This document shows, piece by piece, positions 1 to 6,330 of a stretch of DNA of 51,545 nt (its first letter is position 1; each line of letters opens with the position of its first letter). Origin of the DNA: Pseudoalteromonas amylolytica. GTDB lineage: Bacteria > Pseudomonadota > Gammaproteobacteria > Enterobacterales > Alteromonadaceae. The position numbers were made by a program, and so were the translations under genes. The notes below the pieces were generated by a model that made no database searches, was not told where the DNA came from, and was given only the letters and a program-made list of their open reading frames with translations. The stretch lies in the NCBI RefSeq assembly GCF_001854605.1, contig NZ_MKJU01000032.1, forward strand, positions 61,205 through 112,749, read 5' to 3'.

Positions 1-46
1 TACCGCCGTGAAAGGGCGGTGTCCTAGGCCTCTAGACGAAGGGGAC
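1..46 (-). tRNA. tRNA-Glu(TTC), partial at the window edge
   Basis: This is identical to the 5' part of the complete tRNA-Glu at 405-480, covering the acceptor 5' strand, D arm and anticodon arm with anticodon TTC. The 3' half lies outside the window. It is the last visible gene of a minus-strand Ala-Glu-Glu operon. Confidence 0.93.
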
Positions 47-88
47 GCAGAAATTGATTTGCAAATCACTGATTTGCTATTTCTGCGT
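45..88. repeat. Imperfect inverted repeat (hairpin) just upstream of the first tRNA-Glu
   Basis: The outer arms ACGCAGAAAT (45-54) and ATTTCTGCGT (79-88) are perfect reverse complements. The inner arms GCAAATC and GATTTGC also pair. The hairpin abuts the 5' end of the downstream tRNA-Glu, so in the operon transcript it would form in the spacer between the two tRNA-Glu copies. A processing signal or a repeat-family element are both possible. Confidence 0.75.
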
Positions 89-147
89 TAGATGAGACCG
101 AGCCTGCGAGGCGAATGGCCTTATTCAAAAAAGCAGAAATTGATTTA

Positions 148-302
148 GAGTATCGAAGATGCTCCAAGTTGAGTATCGAAGATGCTCCAAGTTGAGTATC
201 GAAGATGCTCCAAGTTGAGTATCGAAGATGCTCCAAGTTGAGTATCGAAGATGCTCCAAGTTGAGTATCGAAGATGCTCCAAGTTGAGTATCGAAGATGC
301 TC
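148..302. repeat. 23-bp tandem repeat array, six full copies plus a partial one
   Basis: Six perfect 23-bp units (148-285) are followed by 17 bp of a seventh (286-302). Each unit begins GAGTATCGAAGATGCTCC. The array is framed by reverse-complementary arms, CAGAAAT at 134-140 and ATTTCTG at 304-310, with AGAG at 147-150 and CTCT at 300-303. It lies in the spacer between two tRNA-Glu genes of one transcript. There are no unique spacers, so it is not CRISPR, and 23 is not a multiple of 3, so open frames across it are artefacts. Confidence 0.95.
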
Positions 303-404
303 TATTTCTGTGTCACTAGGACTGGCTATTTTAGCTCTCACCATATGAGCTTTATACATCTAAGTATTACTCGAGAATACTTAGAAAACATCACTTAAAT
401 TAAG

Positions 405-480
405 TGGCGTCCCCTAGGGGATTCGAACCCCTGTTACCGCCGTGAAAGGGCGGTGTCCTAGGCCTCTAGACGAAGGGGAC
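405..480 (-). tRNA. tRNA-Glu(TTC)
   Basis: A complete 76-nt cloverleaf with encoded CCA, reading GTCCCC...GGGGAC at the acceptor ends, anticodon TTC and a normal T loop. It is the second gene of the minus-strand operon after tRNA-Ala. Its 3' trailer carries a 7-bp inverted repeat (392-406) that includes the CA of the CCA end. Confidence 0.97.
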
Positions 481-514
481 ACAAATATGTGTTCTAGGAC
501 ATTGCACTGTAAAA

Positions 515-590
515 TGGTGGAGCTATGCGGGATCGAACCGCAGACCTCTTCGCTGCCAGCGAAGCGCTCTCCCAGCTGAGCTATAGCCCC
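515..590 (-). tRNA. tRNA-Ala(GGC)
   Basis: A complete 76-nt tRNA with encoded CCA. The anticodon loop CTGGCAG, closed by CTTCG/CGAAG, gives anticodon GGC. It is the first gene after the promoter at 648-676. Confidence 0.97.
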
Positions 591-647
591 ATTTCTAACG
601 GACTTTGCAAAGTTAATCGCTCGTCTGTATCGCTGAGTGCGGGGCGC

Positions 648-676
648 ATTCTATGCAGGGCCACAAACAAAGTCAA
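648..676 (-). promoter_or_regulatory. Sigma-70 promoter of the Ala-Glu-Glu tRNA operon
   Basis: On the minus strand, -35 TTGACT (676-671) and -10 TAGAAT (653-648) are separated by 17 bp. A G/C-rich discriminator (GCGCCCCGC) follows. This layout is typical of stringently controlled stable-RNA promoters; ppGpp/DksA control is inferred from it. Confidence 0.85.
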
Positions 677-720
677 CAGTTTTTCACGAACTTTTTATCA
701 AACGTTTTAAAAAACACCAA

Positions 721-1179
721 TTCGATGACAATATAACCATCAAGCCATTAAAAAACAATAAAAAGCCTTGTTTTCGCTCAAAAAAACGACTGTAGGAAAG
801 AGCTATAAATGTAACTTCACTCGAGGCCAGCTCACCTGCTGATTAATTTATTCCTCTTAGTCGTATCTTGTCGCGAAATATTTTAAAAACCTGACAGTGG
901 TTCTTGCACTTTTTAATCGCTGCCGCCCTGCTCTTTCCAAAGCATTAGGTTTAGTGTGCCATAAATGAATGTGCTCCTAACCGAACAATTTCAATCTACA
1001 ATTCAGAGTGTTTTTTCTACTCACGTTAATAACGTAAGCCCACTTCATTGATGAATAGGGTAATACGCTTATGTAGAACCACTTATATTTTTCGCGACGA
1101 ATTTGCTTATGTAATAATGAAGAGCAATTACGAACTGGCGATAAAAACCGCACATAAACTAAAATTGTAACTTCAAGTA
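721..1179. other. Gene-free stretch between two tRNA operons
   Basis: This separates the divergently transcribed Ala-Glu-Glu and Val operons. I find no convincing coding frame and no RNA family I recognise. An 80-codon minus-strand frame at 977-1219 runs over the tRNA-Val promoter and is not credible. Confidence 0.6.
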
Positions 1180-1207
1180 TTGACACTATTTCAAGTCTCC
1201 CTATAAT
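1180..1207 (+). promoter_or_regulatory. Near-consensus sigma-70 promoter of the tRNA-Val array
   Basis: -35 TTGACA (1180-1185) and -10 TATAAT (1202-1207) are both exact consensus hexamers with a 16-bp spacer. The G/C-rich discriminator AGCGCCCCAC follows. Transcription would start about 40 bp before the first tRNA-Val. Stringent control is inferred from the discriminator. Confidence 0.92.
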
Positions 1208-1251
1208 AGCGCCCCACAACGACGCAGCAATTGTCGTTGTAACTTAGATAT

Positions 1252-1327
1252 GGGTCGTTAGCTCAGTTGGGAGAGCATCGCCCTTACAAGGCGAGGGTCA
1301 CTGGTTCAAGTCCAGTACGACCCACCA
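1252..1327 (+). tRNA. tRNA-Val(TAC), copy 1
   Basis: A 76-nt cloverleaf with encoded CCA. The anticodon loop CTTACAA gives anticodon TAC. The 3' end pairs with its own trailer (CACCAC 1323-1328 with GTGGTG 1337-1342). Confidence 0.97.
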
Positions 1328-1365
1328 CTTTCAAAGGTGGTGTGTATTATCTAAGGTTCTATATC

Positions 1366-1441
1366 GGGTCGTTAGCTCAGTTGGGAGAGCATCGCCCTTA
1401 CAAGGCGAGGGTCACTGGTTCAAGTCCAGTACGACCCACCA
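1366..1441 (+). tRNA. tRNA-Val(TAC), copy 2
   Basis: Identical in sequence to copy 1 over 76 nt. Its last five bases start an 18-bp perfect palindrome, CACCATTTTAAAATGGTG (1437-1454), which runs into the first degenerate tRNA-like unit. Confidence 0.97.
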
Positions 1442-1450
1442 TTTTAAAAT

Positions 1451-1609
1451 GGTGAATTTGGGAGAGCATCACCGCCCTTTTAACGAAAGGCGAGGATAGC
1501 TGGTTAAATCCAGTAAAACCCAGTATTTTAAAATGGTGAATTTGGGAGAGCATCACCGCCTTTTTAACGAAAGGCGAGGATAACTGGTTAAATCCAGTAA
1601 AACCCACCA
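1451..1609 (+). pseudogene. Two degenerate tRNA-Val-like units (1451-1523 and 1535-1609)
   Basis: Both units keep GGGAGAGCATC from the D arm, a CGCC/GGCG hairpin at the anticodon-arm position and a T-arm remnant (CTGG/CCAG with a shortened loop). They lack the acceptor 5' strand and the D-stem 5' strand, and they have no usable anticodon. The period is 84 bp. The first ends in ACCCAGT, the second in ACCCACCA. They should be co-transcribed with the flanking tRNAs but are very unlikely to act in decoding. Confidence 0.85.
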
Positions 1610-1628
1610 TTATAGAACAAACCGATTA

Positions 1629-1704
1629 GGGTGATTAGCTCAGTTGGGAGAGCATCGCCCTTACAAGGCGAGGGTCACTGGTTCAAGTCCAGTATCACCC
1701 ACCA
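1629..1704 (+). tRNA. tRNA-Val(TAC), copy 3 (acceptor variant)
   Basis: A 76-nt tRNA with encoded CCA. It differs from the other copies in the acceptor stem, GGGTGAT/ATCACCC instead of GGGTCGT/ACGACCC, and the changes are compensatory, so it is probably functional. The next two degenerate units carry the matching ATCACCC tail. Confidence 0.97.
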
Positions 1705-1713
1705 TCTTCTAAA

Positions 1714-1878
1714 GGTGGTAAATTTGGGAGAGCATCGCCGCCCTTCATAACGAAAGGCGAAGATAACTGGTTAAAACCAGATCACCCACCATCTTCTAAA
1801 GGTGGTAAATTTGGGAGAGCATCGCCGCCCTTCATAACGAAAGGCGAAGATAACTGGTTAAAACCAGATCACCCACCA
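1714..1878 (+). pseudogene. Two degenerate tRNA-Val-like units (1714-1791 and 1801-1878)
   Basis: These two units are nearly identical, with an 87-bp period. Each runs from GGTGGTAAATTTGGGAGAGC to a tail ATCACCCACCA that matches only tRNA-Val copy 3, which precedes them. The tail match shows they derive from, or are converted with, their upstream neighbour. The acceptor 5' strand is lost and the anticodon region is replaced by a larger hairpin. Confidence 0.85.
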
Positions 1879-1906
1879 CTTTCTACAGAAAGTATAAAAT
1901 CTAAAT

Positions 1907-1982
1907 GGGTCGTTAGCTCAGTTGGGAGAGCATCGCCCTTACAAGGCGAGGGTCACTGGTTCAAGTCCAGTACGACCCACCA
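1907..1982 (+). tRNA. tRNA-Val(TAC), copy 4
   Basis: Identical to copy 1 over 76 nt, with encoded CCA. The trailer repeats TTTTAAAA-type sequence and ends in ATGGTG, so it can pair with the tRNA 3' end. Confidence 0.97.
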
Positions 1983-1998
1983 TTTTAAAATTTAAAAT

Positions 1999-2072
1999 GG
2001 TGAATTTGGGAGAGCATCACCGCCCTTTTAACGAAAGGCGAATATAACTGGTTAAGCCAGCCTCACCCACCA
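1999..2072 (+). pseudogene. Degenerate tRNA-Val-like unit
   Basis: Same design as the units at 1451-1609: GGTGAATTTGGGAGAGC, a CGCC/GGCG hairpin and a reduced T arm (CTGGTTAAGCCAG), ending CTCACCCACCA. There is no acceptor 5' strand and no anticodon loop. Confidence 0.82.
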
Positions 2073-2088
2073 TTTAGATACTCTTTGC

Positions 2089-2164
2089 GGGTCGTTAGCT
2101 CAGTTGGGAGAGCATCGCCCTTACAAGGCGAGGGTCACTGGTTCAAGTCCAGTACGACCCACCA
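2089..2164 (+). tRNA. tRNA-Val(TAC), copy 5
   Basis: Identical to copy 1 over 76 nt. The near-perfect palindrome CACCATTTTAGAATGGTG (2160-2177) joins its CCA end to the next degenerate unit. Confidence 0.97.
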
Positions 2165-2173
2165 TTTTAGAAT

Positions 2174-2248
2174 GGTGAATTTGGGAAAGCATCACCGCCC
2201 TTTTAACGAAAGGCGAGGATAACTGGTTAAACCCAGTAAGACCCAGCA
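2174..2248 (+). pseudogene. Degenerate tRNA-Val-like unit
   Basis: The sixth unit of this type, with GGGAAAGC in place of GGGAGAGC. It carries the CGCC/GGCG hairpin, the reduced T arm (CTGGTTAAACCCAG) and a degraded tail ACCCAGCA. Confidence 0.82.
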
Positions 2249-2281
2249 TTCATTTGGTAAACGCAAAGAACTGATTATTTG

Positions 2282-2357
2282 GGGTCGTTAGCTCAGTTGG
2301 GAGAGCATCGCCCTTACAAGGCGAGGGTCACTGGTTCAAGTCCAGTACGACCCACCA
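2282..2357 (+). tRNA. tRNA-Val(TAC), copy 6
   Basis: Identical to copy 1 over 76 nt. It is the last intact tRNA of the array. Unlike copies 1-5 it lacks the self-pairing trailer and is followed directly by the first 115-bp repeat. Confidence 0.97.
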
Positions 2358-2701
2358 TTTAATCAAAAGCATCTTCTTATAACTCCTTATTGAATATCCA
2401 CCATAAAGCGCATCGCCGCCCCCTTTAACAAAAAGGCGAATGTCATTGGTTCATCTCCAGTACGACCCACCATTTAATCAAAAAGCACCTTCGTATAACT
2501 CCTTATTGAATATCACCATAAAGCGCATCGCCGCCCCTTTTAACAAAAAGGCGAAAGTCACCGATTCATCTCCAGTACGACCCACCATTTAATCAAAAGC
2601 ATCTTCTTATAACTCCTTATTGAATATCCACCATAAAGCGCATCACCGCCCTTTTAACAAAAAGGCGAAAGTCACCGATTCATCTCCAGTACGACCCACC
2701 A
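2358..2701 (+). repeat. Three 114-115-bp tandem repeats, each ending in a tRNA-Val 3' tail
   Basis: The units are 2358-2472, 2473-2587 and 2588-2701. Each starts TTTAATCAAAA, has a unique middle part, then a CGCC...GGCG hairpin, and ends in CCAGTACGACCCACCA, which equals the last 16 nt of the intact tRNA-Val. The arrangement (tRNA followed by repeats bearing its 3' tail) resembles the rtT repeats after the E. coli tyrT tRNA-Tyr gene. I see no protein frame of meaningful length across them. Confidence 0.9.
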
Positions 2702-2937
2702 TTTAATCAAAACTCGCTTGCAAAAATCATCTCTTAATATTTTATGACTGGCGTTGTAGTTTTCGAATCCACGAGCATGCGTTTATCCTCCGTTGCAGAA
2801 TTCTATATAAAGCTTACAGCACACAAAAACTAATACATTAGGATGGTTTGGTTTTATCAAATCCCTCTAAATATTTTAAATCCATAGATAAGCGTCTAGA
2901 CTTGGAACAGGTCTTTCATCAGAAGTTGCTTTGGTAA

Positions 2938-4569
2938 GTGAGTATACAGCCCTTTGTTAATTCCAAAATTTTGATTGTTGAAGAGCAGCCACTCGCATTG
3001 AGTTATATGAAACGCTCTTTAGAACAATTAAGCTTTAGAGATATGCAGTTTGCAGAGAATAGCTCCGTTGCCAAAGACCTATGCAAAACGCATAACTTTG
3101 AACTTATCATTTGTTCATTTGATCTCACCCATGGGCAAGATGGCTACCAACTTTATGAAGAACTTAAGCATAAGAAGCTTATAAAAAAAACCACTGCGTT
3201 TATCTTTGTGTCTGCTGAAACCAGTCCTGCTGTAGTGCATAGTATTCTAGAACTAAACCCTGACGAATTTTTGGTAAAACCCTTCTCAATCAAAGAACTG
3301 AAAACCAGAATTGACAGAGTACTTAGACGTAAGCATGCACTCAAAAACATCTATGCATTGATCGATGACGGTAATGACTCTAAAGCGCTCAAGCTCATTG
3401 ATAATGACCTTGATAAGCAAGATCACGCTTACAGTCCTATTTTATTGAAGCTTAAAGGTGAAATATTATTACGTCTTCGCCGTATAGACGATGCCAAACA
3501 CTTTTATAAGTCAGCCCTTGAGCTGCAAAAGTTTACTTGGGCAAAAGTTGGGTTAATTGAAGCGCTCATCATAAATAATGAAGATGCGATTGCACATCGT
3601 ATGCTGGCAAGCATGTTAGAGCAACCTGAGACACGCTTGGTCGCGCTCGACTTACTAGGCAGACTAGAGATTAAGCTAAACCTGCTTGAGCAAGCACAAC
3701 AACGGCTTAAAGAGGCCTCAATTATTGCGCCGCGTAACATTGACAGGCAAAAATCACTAGGACGTGTGGCGTCACTTAATCACGACTATGAATGTAATTA
3801 TAATGCCATGAAGGACATAGCTCATTTTGCTAAAAACTCTATTCATGACGGGCCCGAAGTATATTTAAACGCAGCAAGAGCGGGTATCGACTTTGCGTTA
3901 ACCACCGATCAAGCCGAGTTGATCAACCGCATCACTAGGCAAACCCAGCAATATCTTGGCGATTTAAAAAAGCAATTTCCAGATGCCACTAACCAAGAGC
4001 AGATAGATGTGCTCCATGCCCGTATTCATTATCTCAAAGATGAAAGCAAAAAAGCACGCCAGCTCATTGAGCAACTTGATGATGAGCCCTCTATTCGCTC
4101 AGTCGATGCCGCGCTTGATAAAGCTAAAGCTTTACATGAGCTTGGTTTTCACTCTAAGGCACAAGATTTGTTTACTCAGATCACCGAACACTGTAAGCGC
4201 CACAAGCAGGTTAGCGACCCAATCACAATGCGCTACATACAACAGCAGCAAGATGAACGCCGCGACATTACTATGGGTCCAAAAGAGCTAAATAACCATG
4301 CCGTTACCCAGTTTAAAAAAGGTCAACTGGAAGTTGCTATGGAGGCTTTTGCACAGGCATTTAGGATTATGCCCAAAAACCCCAGCATCGCTTTAAATCT
4401 ACTGCAATGTATGTTGGACCACACTGGCAAGAGCGGACAAACTTTTAATTCAGCTTTAGCAAAAAAATGCTACAACACCTTAAGCACAATGTCACTTGAT
4501 GCTGAGCAACATACTCGCTTTGCAAAAATACTCTCACACATGCAAGAGCTTGGTCTGTCACTCGACTAA
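2938..4569 (+). CDS. Response-regulator-like protein: degenerate receiver domain plus TPR repeats (VieB-like)
   Basis: A 543-residue protein. Residues about 10-125 have the fold of a CheY-type receiver: ILIVEE start, IICSFDL, FVSAET (Ser92) and LVKPF (Lys114). When aligned on the G-x-DG motif, the usual phospho-acceptor position holds Ser60, with Asp62 two residues later, and the acidic pocket is Glu-Glu. Phosphorylation is therefore doubtful. The rest is helical with TPR-like pairs, for example around residues 150-260 and 445-480. This matches the architecture of Vibrio VieB-type proteins; the partner is unknown. The GTG start follows an in-frame TAA directly, and the receiver begins within ten residues, so no other start fits. 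The ribosome site is poor. Its stop overlaps that of msrB by 4 bp. Confidence 0.75.
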   Translation: MSIQPFVNSKILIVEEQPLALSYMKRSLEQLSFRDMQFAENSSVAKDLCKTHNFELIICSFDLTHGQDGYQLYEELKHKKLIKKTTAFIFVSAETSPAVVHSILELNPDEFLVKPFSIKELKTRIDRVLRRKHALKNIYALIDDGNDSKALKLIDNDLDKQDHAYSPILLKLKGEILLRLRRIDDAKHFYKSALELQKFTWAKVGLIEALIINNEDAIAHRMLASMLEQPETRLVALDLLGRLEIKLNLLEQAQQRLKEASIIAPRNIDRQKSLGRVASLNHDYECNYNAMKDIAHFAKNSIHDGPEVYLNAARAGIDFALTTDQAELINRITRQTQQYLGDLKKQFPDATNQEQIDVLHARIHYLKDESKKARQLIEQLDDEPSIRSVDAALDKAKALHELGFHSKAQDLFTQITEHCKRHKQVSDPITMRYIQQQQDERRDITMGPKELNNHAVTQFKKGQLEVAMEAFAQAFRIMPKNPSIALNLLQCMLDHTGKSGQTFNSALAKKCYNTLSTMSLDAEQHTRFAKILSHMQELGLSLD

Positions 4570-5006
4570 AGCTTTTTCATAGACAATGCATTTACACAAT
4601 AGCGCAGCCCACTTGGCGGTGGCCCGTCAGGAAAAACATGCCCCAGATGTGCATCGCAAACATTACATACTATTTCAATACGCTGCATACCATGTGAACT
4701 ATCGCTGATGTAAGCAATGGCATTAGTTTGGGCAGGCTGGGTGAATGAGGGCCAGCCAGAGCCACTTTCAAACTTTTCATCGCCATCAAACAATACATTA
4801 CCACAACACGTACACGCATACTTACCCGGCTCAAACACGCTACAACTCCCCCCACTAAATGGCCGTTCAGTTCCTTTGTTACGCGTAATTTGGTAAACCT
4901 CATCACTGAGTTCACTTTGCCACTGCTGCGGGGTTTTATCAATTTTGTGACTGGGTTGTGGGTTGCCATGATTGGCAAAGTTTAAAATATCGCGCCATTT
5001 AAGCAT
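4566..5006 (-). CDS. msrB: Peptide-methionine (R)-S-oxide reductase MsrB
   Basis: A 146-residue cytoplasmic enzyme that reduces methionine-R-sulfoxide in oxidised proteins. Visible family motifs are GTERPFSGG, the zinc pairs CTCC (Cys65/Cys68) and CNVC (Cys114/Cys117), GSGWPSF, HLGHVFPDGP, and the catalytic Cys137 in RYCVN. Cys55 is a candidate resolving cysteine, which I infer from position only. It lies 9 bp downstream of the DUF2919-like gene on the same strand, so the two are probably co-transcribed. It converges on the receiver/TPR gene, the two stop codons overlapping in the tetranucleotide CTAA. Confidence 0.97.
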   Translation of the reverse strand: MLKWRDILNFANHGNPQPSHKIDKTPQQWQSELSDEVYQITRNKGTERPFSGGSCSVFEPGKYACTCCGNVLFDGDEKFESGSGWPSFTQPAQTNAIAYISDSSHGMQRIEIVCNVCDAHLGHVFPDGPPPSGLRYCVNALSMKKL

Positions 5007-5015
5007 AACCGCTCC

Positions 5016-5501
5016 TTATTTTTTCTTATTCTGCTGCTCTGATTCCGGCCAATCGTTAAAAAAGCAGCCTAAGTATTTGCTTTTGAGTAAGTATAGAATG
5101 ACCCAAAGCAACATCACCATCTGCACCGCAATATACATAGAAAATTGATAGTGGCTTTGCGATGCTTGCATCACCAGCCAGCTTAAATCTGCAATCGCAG
5201 TAAACACGAGTGGCCAGCGCATGTAGCGCCAATATTTGGCAAGCTTTTGGGAGCTGCTAGGCCGGCGTAACGAAAAGAGCACCGTCGGTACTAATGCTAT
5301 CGCACCGATACCTAAAGACACAAAAAAGTGTGTTTTTGATTGAAAAAACAAAGACATTAAATCTAAATCAGGACGACGAGCAAGGGCTGAGAAAATCCAT
5401 AATAAGTAGGCCCGCAACAGCACCACGAGCGTTAAGTTAAATCCTATCGGCGTACGATACACTCCATACTTATCCCAGTATTCTGGGCCATACTGCTTCA
5501 T
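5016..5501 (-). CDS. DUF2919 (YfeZ-like) inner-membrane protein
   Basis: A 161-residue protein with four hydrophobic segments (about 24-42, 58-77, 95-113 and 120-140) and a Lys-rich C-terminus. The N-terminal DKYGVYRTPIGFNLTLVVLL followed by LLRAYLLWI resembles the DUF2919/YfeZ family of gammaproteobacterial membrane proteins. No function is known for the family. It precedes msrB by 9 bp, suggesting a two-gene operon. Family assignment is from pattern memory and moderately sure; the membrane topology is clear. Confidence 0.65.
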   Translation of the reverse strand: MKQYGPEYWDKYGVYRTPIGFNLTLVVLLRAYLLWIFSALARRPDLDLMSLFFQSKTHFFVSLGIGAIALVPTVLFSLRRPSSSQKLAKYWRYMRWPLVFTAIADLSWLVMQASQSHYQFSMYIAVQMVMLLWVILYLLKSKYLGCFFNDWPESEQQNKKK

Positions 5502-5815
5502 TTATTCTCTCCCGCCGCCGACTCGTACTTAATTTAAATACATTTATTTTTTGATGTAACCGAAATGGAGGCCGTTTTAACATTATTCAAGACCATCATG
5601 CAGCCACTTTACCACTTGTTGCTGAGTGTTGCTGAGTGTTGCGAAAGCTCGCTAAGTGCAAACGTCTGTGCAAATGAATAATCTATTGACGCTTTATGAT
5701 GTTATTCATAGTGTTTGTAGCTACATTTGATAATCACACACTGCAAGCAAACATAGTCTGGAGCTATTGCCTTTTAGCGCTATAGTGGCTATCAGAACAA
5801 ATGAGAGGCTGGGAA
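5502..5815. other. Divergent intergenic region
   Basis: This separates the msrB operon (minus) from the small membrane protein gene (plus). It holds a short direct repeat, TTGCTGAGTG twice near 5619-5640. I recognise no RNA or clear promoter. Confidence 0.5.
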
Positions 5816-6259
5816 TTGTCAACTATTAAACTAAAACCTTTCTTCTTTGCTACGAGCTTAAGCGTGTGTGTCGGCCTTTCGCTACTGCTACTCATTGTTA
5901 TCGTTGATTACTTTAAGTCAGGAGAATTAGAGATAGCTCGTTCTTTTACAGAGAATATGATGACACTGGTTTCTTGGATGGCAGTGTTGTTCTACGCTGC
6001 ACTAGTTCTCCCAAAAGAATCTAACGAAAAAAAGAAAAGTTTGTATCGAATCAAATTCACCTTAAGTGGTGTTTTGTGCGTGTTGTTAATCAACACTGCA
6101 ACAAGATATGAAAATGAGTTTGGTCATACCTTGGTTCCTTTTACCATAACCGACTTCATAACTTGGTTTATGATTGAAAATATTGGCTTCCTTGTTATTT
6201 TTCCGATACTTTTCTGGCATCTATCAGGAAAGTATTGGGAAGAAGTCAATCATCAATAA
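5816..6259 (+). CDS. Small four-helix membrane protein, unknown
   Basis: 147 residues. Four hydrophobic segments are visible: FFFATSLSVCVGLSLLLLIV, LVSWMAVLFYAALVL, FTLSGVLCVLLIN and FMIENIGFLVIFPILFW. I do not recognise a family. I chose the TTG at 5816 because GAGAGG lies 7 bp upstream, whereas the in-frame ATG at 5801 has no ribosome site. The gene stands alone, upstream of a strong bidirectional terminator shared with the convergent ligA. Confidence 0.6.
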   Translation: MSTIKLKPFFFATSLSVCVGLSLLLLIVIVDYFKSGELEIARSFTENMMTLVSWMAVLFYAALVLPKESNEKKKSLYRIKFTLSGVLCVLLINTATRYENEFGHTLVPFTITDFITWFMIENIGFLVIFPILFWHLSGKYWEEVNHQ

Positions 6260-6289
6260 AGGTTGCTCACCTTGTAAGGGCTGATGGTC

Positions 6290-6318
6290 AAAAGTGCAGA
6301 CTTGTGTCTGCACTTTTT
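6290..6318. terminator. Bidirectional rho-independent terminator
   Basis: A perfect 12-bp stem AAAAGTGCAGAC/GTCTGCACTTTT with a TTGT loop gives T runs on both strands. It lies between the convergent membrane protein gene and ligA. Confidence 0.92.
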
Positions 6319-6330
6319 AGGCACTCATCG

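Noticed and set aside
148..302. Possible CRISPR array
   Set aside because: Repeats are head to tail without spacers, and no cas genes are present.
66..359. 97-codon minus-strand frame with a 23-residue repeating protein
   Set aside because: It is created by the 23-bp tandem array read in three frames; it has no ribosome site and lies in a tRNA spacer.
1267..1610. Open frames across tRNA-Val copies
   Set aside because: They translate tRNA genes and their degenerate copies; the repeated peptide only reflects repeated tRNA sequence.
2358..2701. Protamine-like protein as in the E. coli rtT region
   Set aside because: No open frame of meaningful length crosses the repeats.
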